Position numbers and translations under genes: made by a program. Shown piece after piece: positions 1 to 12,070 of a stretch of DNA of 64,000 nt. Position 1 is the first letter of the stretch. The number at the start of each line of letters is the position of its first letter. The DNA lies in NCBI GenBank assembly GCA_027704905.1, contig CM051015.1:11048395-11112394 (forward strand), given 5' to 3'. The DNA comes from Muraenolepis orangiensis (Eukaryota; Chordata; Actinopteri; Gadiformes; Muraenolepididae). The notes under the pieces are model-generated. The model was not told where the DNA came from. It saw only the letters and a list, made by a program, of their open reading frames with translations, and ran no database searches.

Positions 1-140
1 TTGTTGAAAGCCGGGGCATTGGAGCCTTTTACAGATATTTGTCTGGACTCGGGACACCTAGCTTTGAAAGAGGGACGGCCGGTCCTCCCCTGTAACTGTC
101 CCGAGGAGTGAGTGTGAGCTCGAGGACTGAGATGGATTAC
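1..140 (-). other. lrp1b: lrp1b intron, 5' part only
   Basis: Sequence after the donor of window exon 19. The intron continues past the window edge. Nothing recognisable apart from the GTAATCC donor at 134-140. Confidence 0.8.
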
Positions 141-323
141 CGGTGTCTTTGCAGGTGAACTTGGCCTTGGGGTCACACATCCTCTTGGTTCCCTCGCAGC
201 CGCTCTCGTCGCTGCCGTCCTCGCAATCCTTATCCGCGTCGCACCGCCAGCGCTCGGGGATGCACGTCCCATCCGTCACGCAGTGGAACTCCTCGCCGCT
301 GCACTCGATGGCCGGGGGGAAGA
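141..323 (-). CDS. lrp1b: lrp1b window exon 19: LDLa module 6 and start of 7
   Basis: A 183-bp block, phase 1 at both ends, acceptor CGTGACAG, donor GTAATCC. It encodes linker VFPPA, LDLa module 6 (IECSGEEFHCVTDGTCIPER, WRCDADKDCEDGSDESGC), then EGTKRMCDPKAKFTCKDTG, the first third of module 7. The rest of module 7 would be in the next exon, outside the window (positions below 1). The (GT)n run in transcript orientation lies immediately upstream of the acceptor. Confidence 0.93.
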
Positions 324-2971
324 CTGTCACGAGACACACACACACACACACACGCAGAGTCACGTGACGTGAGACGTCATGGTGGCTTGCTTTCCTACCT
401 CACCGATGCGTGACCCTTTGCCATTTTAGTAGATTTGTAATAAAGACATGTTTTTTCTGAATTTGACTTGGATCAAAGAAAGAGTAGAACATTTACTTTA
501 TTAATCCATGTGGGGAAATTCTGTCTTTGAATTTGACGCAACCTAGCCCACTAGAAGCAGTGGGCTCCCAGGAACCAACTCCAAGTTATGGTGCAGTTGC
601 CCTGGTTGTGGGCAGGGATTGTGGCTGTGATCTTGCATGTTTTATGGTGTTATTTGTCAACAAAACAAATATCGAGCCATGTCATTAATTAGCTATTCGA
701 TTTTAAGGCATCTTGAGGTCGACACATACAAAAATGTAACATATGTAAATGTCATGCTACTACAAGGATGGAAAAGGTACCGTTTCTGCATGATTGTTTC
801 TGTTGGCATGCAAGTAATGACCTTGGTTGTAATGATTAGCCAATAAACAGTTAATCAGTCAAAGTGGAAAGTAATGTTTTTAACTCATTTCCAGATTATG
901 TTTTTGCCCCGGGCCCATTCTCTGGATTTAATTGCAGAGTTTATTAGAATGAGTTTCTTCATTTAAACTAAATTGGTATTTGTGTGGTACTGTATTGTGT
1001 TGCAGGTGCCTTAGCTACGATTAATTAGCCATAATTGAATTGCTTGATACTCAAGTGAGTGACTTTGGAAAAACACAAGGTTTGTATCATTGTAGCTTGT
1101 TTTGGTTATAGAAATAAAACATTATGATCACTGCAAATCCATTCAAGCAATGCAATAGTCCCATTTTACAATTATTCATAAAAAGAACCAGTAATTTGGA
1201 TAAGCATGAGTATCCTTGAGTGCCTTCAATGTTAATGACAACCGTTACACATTAGGACGACATCACCACTGACCAAAACGCACACTGCATTGTACAGCAT
1301 TGTCAAAGGAGGATCACAGCTTTTCATTTTCCTTTTAGAGACGACGCCATGATTGACCGCTGGGCTGATCGAAGCTGACTCACTGCTTTCACTGCAGTCA
1401 GCCACTTCGTCGCCGCAAGGAACGATGTGCTCGTATCCCTGCGCTACGTGTCTAACGCTTTAAAGTCAAACTTGCAAGGCTTCAGCTTCCGGCAGGGCCA
1501 AGGGGCTAAGAGAGGTTCCCTCTCCCGGGGGGAGGGAGGGAGAGGGGGGGCAGACATGGTGGAGCAAGATAGAGCTGCAGTTCACATCAAGAAATGATTT
1601 GATGAATAGTGTCCACATCCTAGTGACAAGCTAGTGGGCTGTGAGGATTTCTATGGGTCTAAAGGTATTTTTGTAGAGACGGGAGTGTGTGGGGTTCTTG
1701 CATGGACACGGACAAGATAGGATGGGTCATGCTTTGAGTCTAATCTCTTCAGACCTTTGGGCTAAATAATTGTTCAGGAGTTCAGGTGTCCTGGGGTATC
1801 TTATGATGGACGCATCGCAGACACGCTCTGTGTGGACATGTGTCACCATGGGTCGACACTGGTGAGCCTACCGTAAATTCTCCCAAAACCACAGCCGTTT
1901 TATTATGTTGCCGTAGCTCGACGTGTGTTTAGTACTGCAAACGTTGAACACAACACGGATTCCAATTTTGAACCCTATATGCATCCTGTGGGCAGCCATC
2001 ACTTAACAACTTGAGTTGTACTGATTCCCCATGTCGACGATAATGTGCATATTATTAAATCTGAAATCCTGTAGTCAGGTCACATATGGATTTCCGCTAC
2101 AGCGATAAGAGTCAAATTTAAGTTGTGTGCATTTTCGAACGGGATTTGGGTAATCAGACGGAATGTATACCCAGCGTCATTTTGTCCTTAGTTCTCGCAA
2201 GGCGTGTTTTAATGGCTGACGTCTCACGTTGTTACACAAACAATGAAACCGTTAAAACTCCCAAGAAATTTTCCGGCAGCCCCACGGCATAACAACCAGC
2301 CAGGCTGCTGTCAGCATCACAGTGTACACAGAGCCTCTGGAAGTTCTAATGAACTTTGTGCAACGGAGGTCTGGCTACGCAAGATTAAACCCACGACAGC
2401 TGTCCAGAGGCCATCACGTACACAAGGGGGAACACAACCATGTGTCGCCTTGCTTCAATTGCACACAATAGGTTCACTTGATGGAAAGGATGATCCGAGT
2501 AACGTCACGTCCTTGACAAAAACAAACACTGATCTATCCACGAAGGACTACATACGAAAGAGTGGCGGAAACAATGTGAAACGAATGCTCCGGAAGGCGC
2601 ACGTGGTCAAGATTGTGCGGGCCGCATCTGACGCCGTTGGGTCAGCTCTGCTAAGATTGTGCCACAATTCGCAATTATGTAAATATGTACAATTGTAGTG
2701 GTTTATTTGTAATTCTTGTAATTTTTGTGATTTGTTTAATTGTATAAAGTGTACATTTGTAATGTGTACATTTGTGTACATTCAATTTTTTCGAAATTGT
2801 AATTTATAATTTTTGTGACCTTTATATTCCTGTAAATTTGAGCACATCTTTGGAGCTGGCAAATACAATTTACTGTACATTGTACCTTATACATGCAACG
2901 AATAAATCAAATCTGAAGCTGATCTGATCTTACGTAAGGCTACAACTGTTTGGGTCGGCTGACTCTCTTAC
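324..2971 (-). other. lrp1b: lrp1b intron, 2.6 kb
   Basis: Intron between window exons 18 and 19. It holds a short (CA)n next to the acceptor, mostly unique AT-rich DNA to about 1500, a purine-rich G tract near 1530-1550, and a dispersed-repeat 3' end at 2690-2925. A 151-codon plus-strand frame at 2243-2698 shows no recognisable domain and is not called a gene. Confidence 0.8.
2690..2925 (+). repeat. Dispersed repeat 3' end, copy 1
   Basis: Shares with 9240-9450 the ordered pieces AAATATGTACA, CTTGTAATTTTTGT, TATATTCCTGTAA, the core AGCA(C/G)ATCTTTGGAG and CCTTATACATG, followed by an AATAAA-type end. Probably the 3' end of an old retroelement. No coding part was identified. Confidence 0.55.
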
Positions 2972-3142
2972 CGGCCGATGAGCCTCCGCAGGTGGTGTTC
3001 TCGTCACTGAAATCCCCGCAGTCATTGTCCCCATCGCAGGCCCAGTGGTCCGGGATGCAGCGGCCGCTGGAGCAGCGGAACTGGTTGTTGGAGCAGGAGT
3101 GGACGCAGCCCTTCTCGTCACTACCATCTCCACAGTCGTCCT
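2972..3142 (-). CDS. lrp1b: lrp1b window exon 18: LDLa module 4 end and module 5
   Basis: A 171-bp block, phase 1 at both ends, acceptor TGCGCAG, donor GTAAGAG. It encodes the end of LDLa module 4 (EDDCGDGSDEKGC) and all of module 5 (HSCSNNQFRCSSGRCIPDHW, ACDGDNDCGDFSDENTTC, possible N-glycosylation at NTT). It finishes with a short linker GGSSA. Cysteine and acidic patterns are complete. RCSSGRCIP and HWACDGDNDCGDFSDE match LRP1B. Confidence 0.95.
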
Positions 3143-4040
3143 CTGCGCACGCATACACAACCAGATACATATAGTAGACACCCACCCACACACACACGCA
3201 GGTGTGTGTGTGTGTGTATTGTCAAGGTATTGTCAAGTGTTTGACTTAACAATTCCTCTCTCTAATGAACAACCGTTACGACCCATTGTGTCTGTGTTTG
3301 CGATTTGTTTTTGGCAATAATTTCTGTGCCAGTTAATCTGTGTCTCTTTCTTGCTTTGCCATTTGGGTTGATTGGATAATTGGTTATTTGGTTATTTGGT
3401 GCGGGTGTGAGTGCATGAGTGAGTGTATGCATCTGTGCGTGCACAGTGTGTGTAGTTGATCACTTAACCAGGTGGCAGCTGGAGAATATCAAGGCCAGTG
3501 AAAGGGGACATGTTGCCACCTCCATTTCCGCAAACAAGACCCCAGTATACTTCAAACTAAATGGAAACAGGCGTGTTCGCCTGTACAGGGTACATTATAG
3601 TCACTGTGATGTCTGGGCTGTTGCTTACTGATTGTGTCTTGCGCCATGCAAAACTCAATCAGTCCTGTGGTGTTGTTGACCAATCACAGGCCTTGTTGTA
3701 TACCCCATGCACACGATGGCAATTGAATGATGTGCTTCAATTGGATCGCATACCCGCCATTTTGATTCCGTTTTAAAGTATACTGGCGCCTTTAGATTTG
3801 TTTTGTGTTGTGTTATTTTGGTTCATTTAGTAAAGTGAATAAATGTATTATCTTTCAATTCATGTTCCTGTGGATTAAAAAATGATTACTCCTTCAACCC
3901 GCCATATAGACGCCCAGATGTCTTGCACGTCTTAAAAAAAACAACAACTGTTCAGCAAGCAATGAAATTAAGTGAAACACTTAAAAATGCCCTCATGGAA
4001 ACCACAGAAAACCAAACGCATATTTTGAAGGTGGCCTCAC
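3143..4040 (-). other. lrp1b: lrp1b intron, 0.9 kb
   Basis: Intron between window exons 17 and 18. It contains a small MITE-like element (3542-3786) and short GT/CA tracts near 3180-3215 and 3405-3450. No coding signal. Confidence 0.8.
3542..3786. mobile_element. Small MITE-like element
   Basis: A 245-bp segment bounded by inverted ends CCAGTATACTTCAAA (3542) and TTTAAAGTATACTGG (ending 3786), with one mismatch. The interior is non-coding. The superfamily is not clear because no unambiguous target duplication is visible. Confidence 0.55.
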
Positions 4041-4121
4041 CTGAATCACAGTGCCACTTGGCACTGACACATCTCCCGTTGGAGCAGCTGAACTGAGTCA
4101 GCGGCTCACACGTCGGGAAGG
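4041..4121 (-). CDS. lrp1b: lrp1b window exon 17: first part of LDLa module 4
   Basis: A short 81-bp block, phase 1 at both ends, acceptor TTTTCCAG, donor GTGAGGCC. It encodes AFPTCEPLTQFSCSNGRC and VSAKWHCDS, the first two-thirds of an LDLa module. The remaining acidic part is at the start of window exon 18, so this module is split by an intron between its fourth and fifth cysteines. The LRP1/LRP1B family has the same split as I recall it. PTCEPLTQF is a strong LRP1B match. Confidence 0.93.
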
Positions 4122-4319
4122 CTGGAAAACAGAACAACAGCCGAGAGTGATAAGTGAACAATTTGAACTGCACTTTGGAAAATATGCATTGTCTTGCAAA
4201 TTCGGCTAATGACAACGATAAATAAAAATTTATAAAAATGTCATTCGAATTTCTGGGTGAGGTGGAATGCTCAGTGTGTCGTGTGCCGCAGTGTGCCACT
4301 GGGTGCTGGGTGTGAGGAC

Positions 4320-4320
<1 letters not shown>

Positions 4321-4361
<41 letters not shown>
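4321..4361. repeat. (GT)n microsatellite
   Basis: An uninterrupted run of about 20 GT units, about 200 bases upstream (in transcript sense) of window exon 17. Confidence 0.95.
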
Positions 4362-4363
<2 letters not shown>

Positions 4364-6548
4364 GGAGGATATGTGCAGTCATGACTTGTTAATGCCAAGT
4401 GTTGATGCCACAATGAACATTATGCCCCCCCCCCCCGTGTTGCAAGTGTTGGGCTGAGCTGTTACAGCAGAACAGTGTATTTTTAGGCCAAGAGGAACAA
4501 TGGCATTTGTAAGCTGCTCTGAGGTTCTGTCACACAGGCATTGTGGCTGCTGTGCCGCCGCCGTGTTAAACCACCGGACCCATTTATACGTCTCTCTGTA
4601 GACACAACGATCCAAATCACTTTGGAGCACGTCCATCATTGCTTTACGCCGTTGGGTAATGAATACCACCATAGAGATGAGCAAAGCGAAAATTATATCG
4701 CAATTGACAATCACAATTGTGCGGCGTACTTTTAATTTTGAAGGGAGCTTTCAGAACGAGAACAGAAGGATACCGGCCTAGTCCTAGTCAATGTCTACGG
4801 TGTGGCCATTTTGATTCATTATTGTGACGTTGTCAAAAGTGTCAGCAATGTTCATCATTCTAACATGGCATTAATTATATTCATTTGGTTTGACACATTG
4901 ACAGTTGATTGATACTTTCAGAAAGCACAGCTCCCACATATGGTCTACAAACAATTCTGACAAGTTTTTTTTGTCCTCATACATAATAAGAAATATATCT
5001 GCCTGACAAGTTAAATAAAAGTTAGTAAAAAGTGAGTGACTAAATCAGCCGCATTTAGCACCGTATGCTGCATCTTTCTGCGATTGAATATATGTTCTGT
5101 TTATCTATATACAGTATATATACACGGAGCATGTATATGCATGACTTTGTGTTCAGGGAATAATTGATAACATTTAGACACACATATCGCTCAGCAGCAA
5201 ACCGAATCGACTGCTATCATTTAAGCAGAGGGGTAGAGAGGGGGAGATGACGCATGTGTTTGCAAGCATTATTCTCGGAGGTTAATCTGAATAGTGTAAT
5301 TGACTGAACGCCCGATTGCGTAAACACTTTAAATCAATGCCAGAGGCAGCGGCCACCACCAGGACACACAACACAAGCTAAATGCCTGCTGGCCGTTTTG
5401 GGCCTTAATACAATGAGTGGAACAAACTCTCCAAAAAAATAAATAGCTATTTTTGAATATGCAGTCTCCGAACAGTGGCAGTTACATCCACTATCTGCCT
5501 TTAAAAGAGTGCTGCTAAATAGTTTGCTTGTCGACGGATGTTTTTATGTCTGTTTTATGATATACTTACCAACTGGTGCAAAGGAGACCAAGGTGTGACA
5601 TTAATCATAGTTACTTTATTACTTTACTTTATGTCGTAGGCACGGCGGAGGGGTGGGGGGTTCATGTTTCATGATGCCATGACGGGGCGACGAGATATAA
5701 CAAGTCTTGAGAAGACAGACGACAACAAAACCAAACAAGTCCTTGACACAAAGTCAAGGAATATAACAAACGGCATTACGACGATGATGGTTGTCTGCTG
5801 CGGTGCCGAGTTGTATCGACACAAGCGGCCAACAGATCGCTACAGGCAGCAGGCAATGGCGACATTGGTTGACAATTTGCATGAACCCTCCAAAGCCAAT
5901 TGATCTGGATAGTCCACTGTAGATTCTCTGTCGATAACATTCAGGTGATGCTATAGACGCCGTTAGCAATTATGGAGCGGTTTCGAGAGAGACCGTCAAT
6001 GTGTCAAGTTTCACCCATGTTGCTTGAGGCAATAATACGGAGATGTACACACCCTGTCTGCCATACTTTTTTCCTGACATACACTATTGTCTCGCCGGCG
6101 TCAAGCATCTGGAATTGGGAATTTAGCGTTCATTAAAATTGCAGTAACTGGCCCATCCATAAATAATGCTAGCTTCCAGTCAAAAGCTAGCCCGACGCCC
6201 ATTTCGACATCGTCGAAAACTACTGAAACAAAATGAGCAAACCCGCATCAATCTTAATGGGCCCCCGCGGAGCACTGAGGGGCCCCCGCGCCAACCCGAC
6301 GTTCGCTCCAGCAGAGTTAAGAGAGCCGGGGCCCCACAGGAAGCCCAGATAACGCTATGGGGGAGAGAGTATGCCCCTTTTTTTGGTATGTTATTTTTCT
6401 GTGCGCGGCGTGATTATGATCGCATGAAGCCGAGCGTGAACTTTAATTAGGGCTTACACTCTTGTTTTGTAGCGGCGTACCGAAGCAGCTTAGGACAACA
6501 CAATAGGTAGGTTGGGGACGCGATGGCGGACCCCCACAGTGTGTTCCG

Positions 6549-6587
<39 letters not shown>

Positions 6588-6797
6588 TTGTGTTGTGTTT
6601 GGCAAAACATCACGCAGTAGAAATGGCACGGGAAGGGGAAGTGGGGGGGGTCAAAGGGATTCATTTTTTCTAGATCACCATGGAATTCAGATAATATGAC
6701 CAATGATGGTTAAGCCAAGGTTCTAGAACGTATTCGGTCCCACCCACAATGTCATCTGTACGTTAGCTCTCATCAATTCTTAATTATACTATGTATG

Positions 6798-6908
<111 letters not shown>

Positions 6909-7792
6909 CAAATACATGGGGATAATCTATCATCGTCTCACTTTTTGACGGTAATACAAGTCTTCATTTTTGACAAAGGGCGTGTGAATGTGTGTGTGCA
7001 CGCACGCACGGGCTGATAAAGAGCTGTCAGCGGGTGGTGTTGTGCGGGGTATTGTGTGTAATCACAGACTGCCGCTATGCATTGCAAGCTGTGCCTTTGA
7101 AGAGGAAATATAATTTGACTTGTGAGACTCCAGGTGGTGCAACTCTTTTGGTGTGTTATTTTCTTTTGCCCATAATAAATGACGTATCGGCCCCGACCAG
7201 TGGCTTATCCAACATAGCCACAGATCCTTGCTTGGAAGTTCCTCTGGATGTGCATAATTACGTGCGTCAAAACAATGTGAAAGTAAGCTGGCCCGCATGA
7301 CAATATGCGCTTCCAAAGCACAAAGCGATATCCATTGTTTGTATGGGATGTTTTTACATAAAACCATTGTCTTTTTTCCCCTTTGATTCGGTCTGCATAA
7401 TGGAATTCTTCGTGCAATATGCCCAGGGGAGCGCGGTGAAACTTTTCGGTGGAGTGATTTTCTTTATGATTTGCTTACTCATAAAGCCACCAGCCATCCA
7501 TTATAGGCACCGCCTGTTAGCGGTAAACTTCCACACACTCAGATCTAACTTACAGAGTCCTCTGATTTTGCTCCACCATTGCATCCGATGTTCCAGACCG
7601 AAAGGCCCGTATCGAGACAAAACGTCGTCTTTTCCGCGCTTTAACACCCGTCTTAGATTCACGCCATTCACAACCACAGAACCCCACTCCCCTTCCCAGA
7701 AGCTAAACCAAGTTTAACCAAGTCAACACAACAACTGGGTTTCGTTATGGTTTTTCGTTTGTACCACACCGCACGAGGCAAGCAGCACTCAC

Positions 7793-7909
7793 CGCAGGAC
7801 GCCGTCTCGTCCGACTGGTCTCCGCAGTCATCGTCCCGGTCGCAGCTCCAGGCGCGGGGGATGCAGCGTCCGTTCTGACAGGTGAACTGGTCTGCCTGGC
7901 AGGGCTGGG
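7793..7909 (-). CDS. lrp1b: lrp1b window exon 16: LDLa module 3 of cluster II
   Basis: A 117-bp block, phase 1 at both ends, acceptor TGTTCCAG, donor GTGAGTGC. It encodes one complete LDLa module: QPCQADQFTCQNGRCIPRAW, SCDRDDDCGDQSDETASC. IPRAW and DCGDQ(S/T)DE match LRP1B as remembered. The symmetric phase means the module could be skipped without a frame change. Confidence 0.94.
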
Positions 7910-8022
7910 CTGGAACATGTGTCAAGGGGTGGAAGGGTGAAGGGGTGGTAGTGAAGGACAAGAGAGAAAGAGAGAAAATCCTCGTCGTAAGTCAATCAAA
8001 GTGGGTACGTGTTTGGGGGCGT

Positions 8023-8053
<31 letters not shown>
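8023..8053. repeat. (GT)n microsatellite
   Basis: About 15 GT units beside a GC-rich stretch. Confidence 0.93.
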
Positions 8054-8055
<2 letters not shown>

Positions 8056-9239
8056 TCACACCGGCCCGTGCATCTCTAACGATAGCTGCAGGACCGACAA
8101 CGTCAGCGTACCCCACCCCCGACCGCTCCTTAAGGGTTACGACTCAATCAGGCGTAATGTGGATGGACAGGCCCCGCTGGGAGAGAGAAATCCCGCCGTC
8201 ACTTTCGCACACCGGGCCCTCAGTCACGTCGGCCCGCAGCGGACACGCACGCACGGGGATGCATGCCAGAGACTTCTTAGGCGCGTGTAATATGCACGTC
8301 AATCCGCCGACAGAGCAACATTTATCATCCGCCGGCTAATGGCCGCTGATTGAACCTCCAGGACTAAGAGCTCCGGCGGGGGCTTCCACACCCAAAGCGC
8401 TACGGTAGATATTAGAGCGGAGGAAGCGGGAGGATGGATGGAGGGGCCCGGGTGGGGAATGGCTAAATCTGATAGACCCCCTAACTGATTCTGACACGCG
8501 ATTGTGGGCGAGGCAGAGCCTTGTAGGTGCCGGGGTTCCTTTGATGCCGGGAAGCCGCTTGACGCGGTGAGAATGATCGCAGGGCGGCGGTAAGGGGGGA
8601 TGACTGCGAGACAAGACGGGACGCCTTTGTTTAGTGCTTTGATCATTTAAACTCATAAGCGATGGGCCAAGGTGGAGCCACAGCTTGTATAACGCATGTA
8701 TCATACTTATCTCTGCTAATTCTCAAATGTTTAAAATACAATATCCATCCTTGTACTAGCACTGTAGCACTGTACTGCACTGCATTCATGATGCTGCTGC
8801 ACTACTGGCACTAACTTTAAAATGCTTTTTGCACAATTCTCCATACATATGTATATTTCATCCATCAGTCTCTTTATATTTACTTATTTTGTAAGTAATT
8901 ATTATTTTGGATCTGAAAAGCAGTGATCAGCTTTATGACCGGGTTATCGAAACATTCATCCAGAAGGACAGGAGAATGGATTCCGTCTTAATGTTGTTTC
9001 TCGAGCAGCAGAGAAGGTAATTCTTACTTTTTTCGAATCAACAAAAAAACCTGTATTACATTAACCAACTTCAGGCCGGAGCACGCCACCCACACAACAC
9101 AGATTAGTGCAACCGTACACTGATAAGCTAGTAGTGTACATAACCTTGTTACGTTGATTTGCGCAGATTTGCTAACGCTATGCCGGTAAGCTAGCAGAGT
9201 ACATATGAGCATGTGAAATGCTCATACACGCTTAACTCT

Positions 9240-9450
9240 AAACTTTCTATTTACATTTAGGCCTATACTGTTCTAAATTACATAAATATGTACATTTGAC
9301 ACACATTTTTGCAATTCCTGTAATTTTTGTAATTTTAGTAACCTGTATATTCCTGTAATTTTGAGCAGATCTTTGGAGATGGCAATAACGTTTTACTCTA
9401 CATTGTAAACTGCACCTTATACATGTGACAAATAACCCACATCTATGTCT
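9240..9450 (+). repeat. Dispersed repeat 3' end, copy 2
   Basis: Second copy of the repeat at 2690-2925, in the same orientation and roughly two-thirds similar by eye. It ends CCTTATACATGTGACAAATA. A similar short tail, ATACATGTCACAAATAAACC, occurs at 56388-56408. Confidence 0.55.
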
Positions 9451-9464
9451 AGTAGCGTACGTAC

Positions 9465-9590
9465 CTGAGCATGTAGCGTTGGACTCGTCCTCATTGCTCC
9501 CACAGTCGTTGGTACCGTCACACAGCCATCTTTTGGGGATGCAGCGGTTGTTGTTGCACTTGAACTGTTCAATGGGGCAGCTGTGGTTGT
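9465..9590 (-). CDS. lrp1b: lrp1b window exon 15: LDLa module 2 of cluster II
   Basis: A 126-bp block, phase 1 at both ends, acceptor TTATATAG, donor GTACGTAC. It encodes one LDLa module: HSCPIEQFKCNNNRCIPKRW, LCDGTNDCGSNEDE and the closing SNATC (possible N-glycosylation). The NNNRCIPKRWLCDG and CGSNEDESN stretches are diagnostic for this module of LRP1B. All six cysteines and the calcium ligands are present. Confidence 0.95.
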
Positions 9591-11511
9591 CTATATAAAA
9601 GAGGACACATGCACACATTGCACTTATATGGCTCCCTTATGTACCGTCCTTATCCCAAGGTTTCAACCTTTGTCTGGTGTTGCATTGAAATCCTCTCAAT
9701 TTCCAGTGTTAACGAATGTATTAAGTTTGAAAATATTTCTTCATTTCCGACGATGGCCCTGTTCTCCATCTGCATCACTTCAGTAAATATAATTAACAGC
9801 GCAGGCTTTCAATGTCATTCGGGCAACAACCCTCAGAGGACAAATGTGAACATCAAAATCATTAACACTCAATAACTCATATACCAAACGTTTCCGAAAG
9901 TCCCTTTAGAGTTTATGGGGATTGGTGCAAGATCATTCGCATAATAAGCTTTTATCAAGAATGGAGGAAATGAGGAAATATTTGTGTGACTACCGGGACG
10001 AGCCAAACCCCAATAGTCAAAAAAGTGTCCAAAAGTCAGAGAGTCACAAAGTCAAACCCAATCTTACTTGTCATCAGGCCAATATCAACACAATAATTGT
10101 ATGCAGAAATCCATTGCAGACAACAACAGCTTTCAAAACTCAGTCAAGTCACATTCTGCCTGACAAAGCTGTTTTTGAGACAATAAAAACGAATCTGGGA
10201 GATTGTTACAAAGAATATGATATCCTGGCCGAGCAGGTAATTGATTATTCAATTTTCATTATTATGGCAGATAGTAACAATATAGCACTTTTTTTTTATT
10301 TCAGTTTTAAAATGAGTCAGCATCCAAGCGTCTAACATGGTGTTTATCTTATTGATTTGCTGGAGAGCTGAAGTACTTCAGGTGAAGGGAGAGAGAGATG
10401 GAGCTGGCAGTAAGAGGGATGACCAAGTCTTTTACAGTGACATTTAGGAAGGTAAAAGTCACCCGTAAAACAAAATCAACCTGCACATCACAGGGCACAT
10501 TAGACAGAGCACAGTGTGGTGTGGTCTTCCACAGCCTAGCACTGTATATTGTGAAGCAGCATAGACTAGCATGCTGTATTATGCAGTAGCATAGACTAGC
10601 ACAGACTAGCATTGTGTACTATGCAGTAGCATAGCCAATCACAGCCTAGCATGGTGTATTATGCAGTAGCATGGACTAGCACAGACTAGCATGGCGTTTT
10701 ATGAAGTAGCATAGCCTTGCACAGCCTAGCATGGTGTATTATGCAGTAGCATGGACTAGTAGCATAGCCAATCACAGCCTAGCATGGTGTATTATGCAGT
10801 AGCATGGAGTAGCACAGACTAGCATGGCGTTTTATGAAGTAGCATAGCCTTGCACAGCCTAGCATGGTGTATTATGCAGTAGCATGGACTAGCACAACCT
10901 ACCATTGTGTATAATGAAGTAGTATGGCCTAGCACAGCCTAGCATGGTGTATTATGCAGTAGCATGGAGTAGCACAGACTAGCATGGCGTTTTATGAAGT
11001 AGCATAGCCTTGCACAGCCTAGCATGGTGTATTATGCAGTAGCATGGACTAACACAGCCAAGCATGGTGTATTATGCAGTAGCATAGCCTAGCACAGCCG
11101 AGCATGGTGTATTATGCAGTAGCATAGTCTAGCACAGCCGAGCATGGTGTATTATGCAGTAGCATAGTCTAACACAGCCGAGCATGGTGTATTATGCAGT
11201 AGCATAGTCTAGCACAGCCGAGCATGGTGTATTATGCAGTAGCATAGACTAGCATGTATGAAGTAGTGTGGTATATTGTATTGTAATTAGTTATATGGTT
11301 CTAATTAATATGGTAAGCATGGTGCGGCACTGTGTAGCACGGCGTAGCATGCCCAATAGGCGCCTTGCAACGTGGCTATACGCGCAAGGATAGCCCCGGT
11401 GTGGCACGGGCGACATTCTATGTGCTAAGTAGCGGAACCCCAACAGTTACGGCTATGTGGGTGTGTGGGGCAAACAGACATGCTCATTCAATAAAAGAGA
11501 AAGGTACACAC
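9591..11511 (-). other. lrp1b: lrp1b intron, 1.9 kb, with minisatellite
   Basis: Intron between window exons 14 and 15. More than a third of it is a 40-bp-period minisatellite (10537-11262). The part at 9900-10330 is AT-rich with an unrecognised 137-codon plus frame that I do not call a gene. Confidence 0.8.
10537..11262. repeat. 40-bp minisatellite
   Basis: About 18 copies of a 40-bp unit with core AGCATGGTGTATTATGCAGT, then AGCAT(A/G)G(A/T/C)CTAGCACAGCC. The last units (11100-11260) are almost identical and the earlier ones more diverged. A higher-order pattern of GGTGTATTATGC and GGCGTTTTATGA variants is visible at 10680-11000. Confidence 0.92.
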
Positions 11512-11655
11512 AGCAGCTGTGGGCCTCTTCGTCACTGCCGTCCAGACAGTCGTCGTCCCCGTCACACTTCCAGGAGGCACGGATGCAGCGGTGGTTGAGG
11601 CACTTGAACTCGTCGTGCTTACAGGGCTGGGGCTCCACGCCTCCGGTGGACACTT
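11512..11655 (-). CDS. lrp1b: lrp1b window exon 14: LDLa module 1 of cluster II
   Basis: A 144-bp block, phase 1 at both ends, acceptor CCCCCCAG, donor GTGTGTACC. The donor lies inside a short GT run, so the exact junction was fixed by codon phase (TGC T joined to AC AAC of the next exon). It encodes a linker VSTGGVEPQ and one LDLa module PCKHDEFKCLNHRCIRASWKC, then DGDDDCLDGSDEEAHSC, with six cysteines and a complete acidic calcium site. RASWKCDGDDDCLDGSDE matches LRP1B closely. Confidence 0.93.
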
Positions 11656-12070
11656 CTGGGGGGGTGAGAGGGGGGGCAGGAGACAGACAGGTGAGACAAA
11701 CTGACAAGAGGATATTTTCGAGGGGCTGCGAACACCACAAAGGTCACCGTGTTTTGGTTTCCTGAGAAACAAAGCTGCATGCACAGTTTGTTTTCCGGGG
11801 AAAAAAACCCTGTGACAGGCGATGATGGTGAAGTGGTGATGGTGGTGGTGAGACAATCTGATGTGATGCTCACACACGCACACGCACACACGCGCGCAAA
11901 CACAAACACACACAAATAGAGACACATACATACACACACATACATACACAGAGATACACACACATACACACACATGCACCTGCACACACACACACCTGTA
12001 CCACACAAACAGATTTACAGTGTTTTGAAACAAGTCGCTTAAGGAAAGACTTTTTATTCTCCGTTCCTAC
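11656..12070 (-). other. lrp1b: lrp1b intron, 415 bp
   Basis: Short intron between window exons 13 and 14. It has G-runs in plus orientation beside the acceptor (C-runs in the transcript) and an imperfect (CA)n tract at 11872-11998. Confidence 0.85.
11872..11998. repeat. Imperfect (CA)n tract
   Basis: CA-rich DNA interrupted by GC, TA and GA units. It generates spurious cysteine/valine-rich frames that are not genes. Confidence 0.9.

Larger units (their letters stand above)
7910..9464 (-). other. lrp1b: lrp1b intron, 1.6 kb
   Basis: Intron between window exons 15 and 16. A GT microsatellite at 8023-8053 is followed by a GC-rich stretch (about 8050-8630) of unknown nature. A dispersed-repeat 3' end at 9240-9450 resembles the one at 2690-2925. 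Confidence 0.75.

Noticed and set aside
2243..2698. 151-codon plus-strand open frame
   Set aside because: No recognisable domain. It lies in an intron and runs into a dispersed-repeat 3' end. It could be a retroelement trace but there is no positive evidence.
8050..8640. Extra exon in the GC-rich stretch of the intron
   Set aside because: Frames exist on both strands, but no cysteine pattern, splice-phase fit or homology is seen, and exons 15 and 16 already join in phase.
9922..10335. 137-codon plus frame in an lrp1b intron
   Set aside because: AT-rich, no recognised domain, not conserved to my knowledge; likely chance.
10537..11262. CRISPR-like array
   Set aside because: Units are continuous 40-bp tandem repeats with no unique spacers, in an animal gene intron. 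It is a minisatellite.
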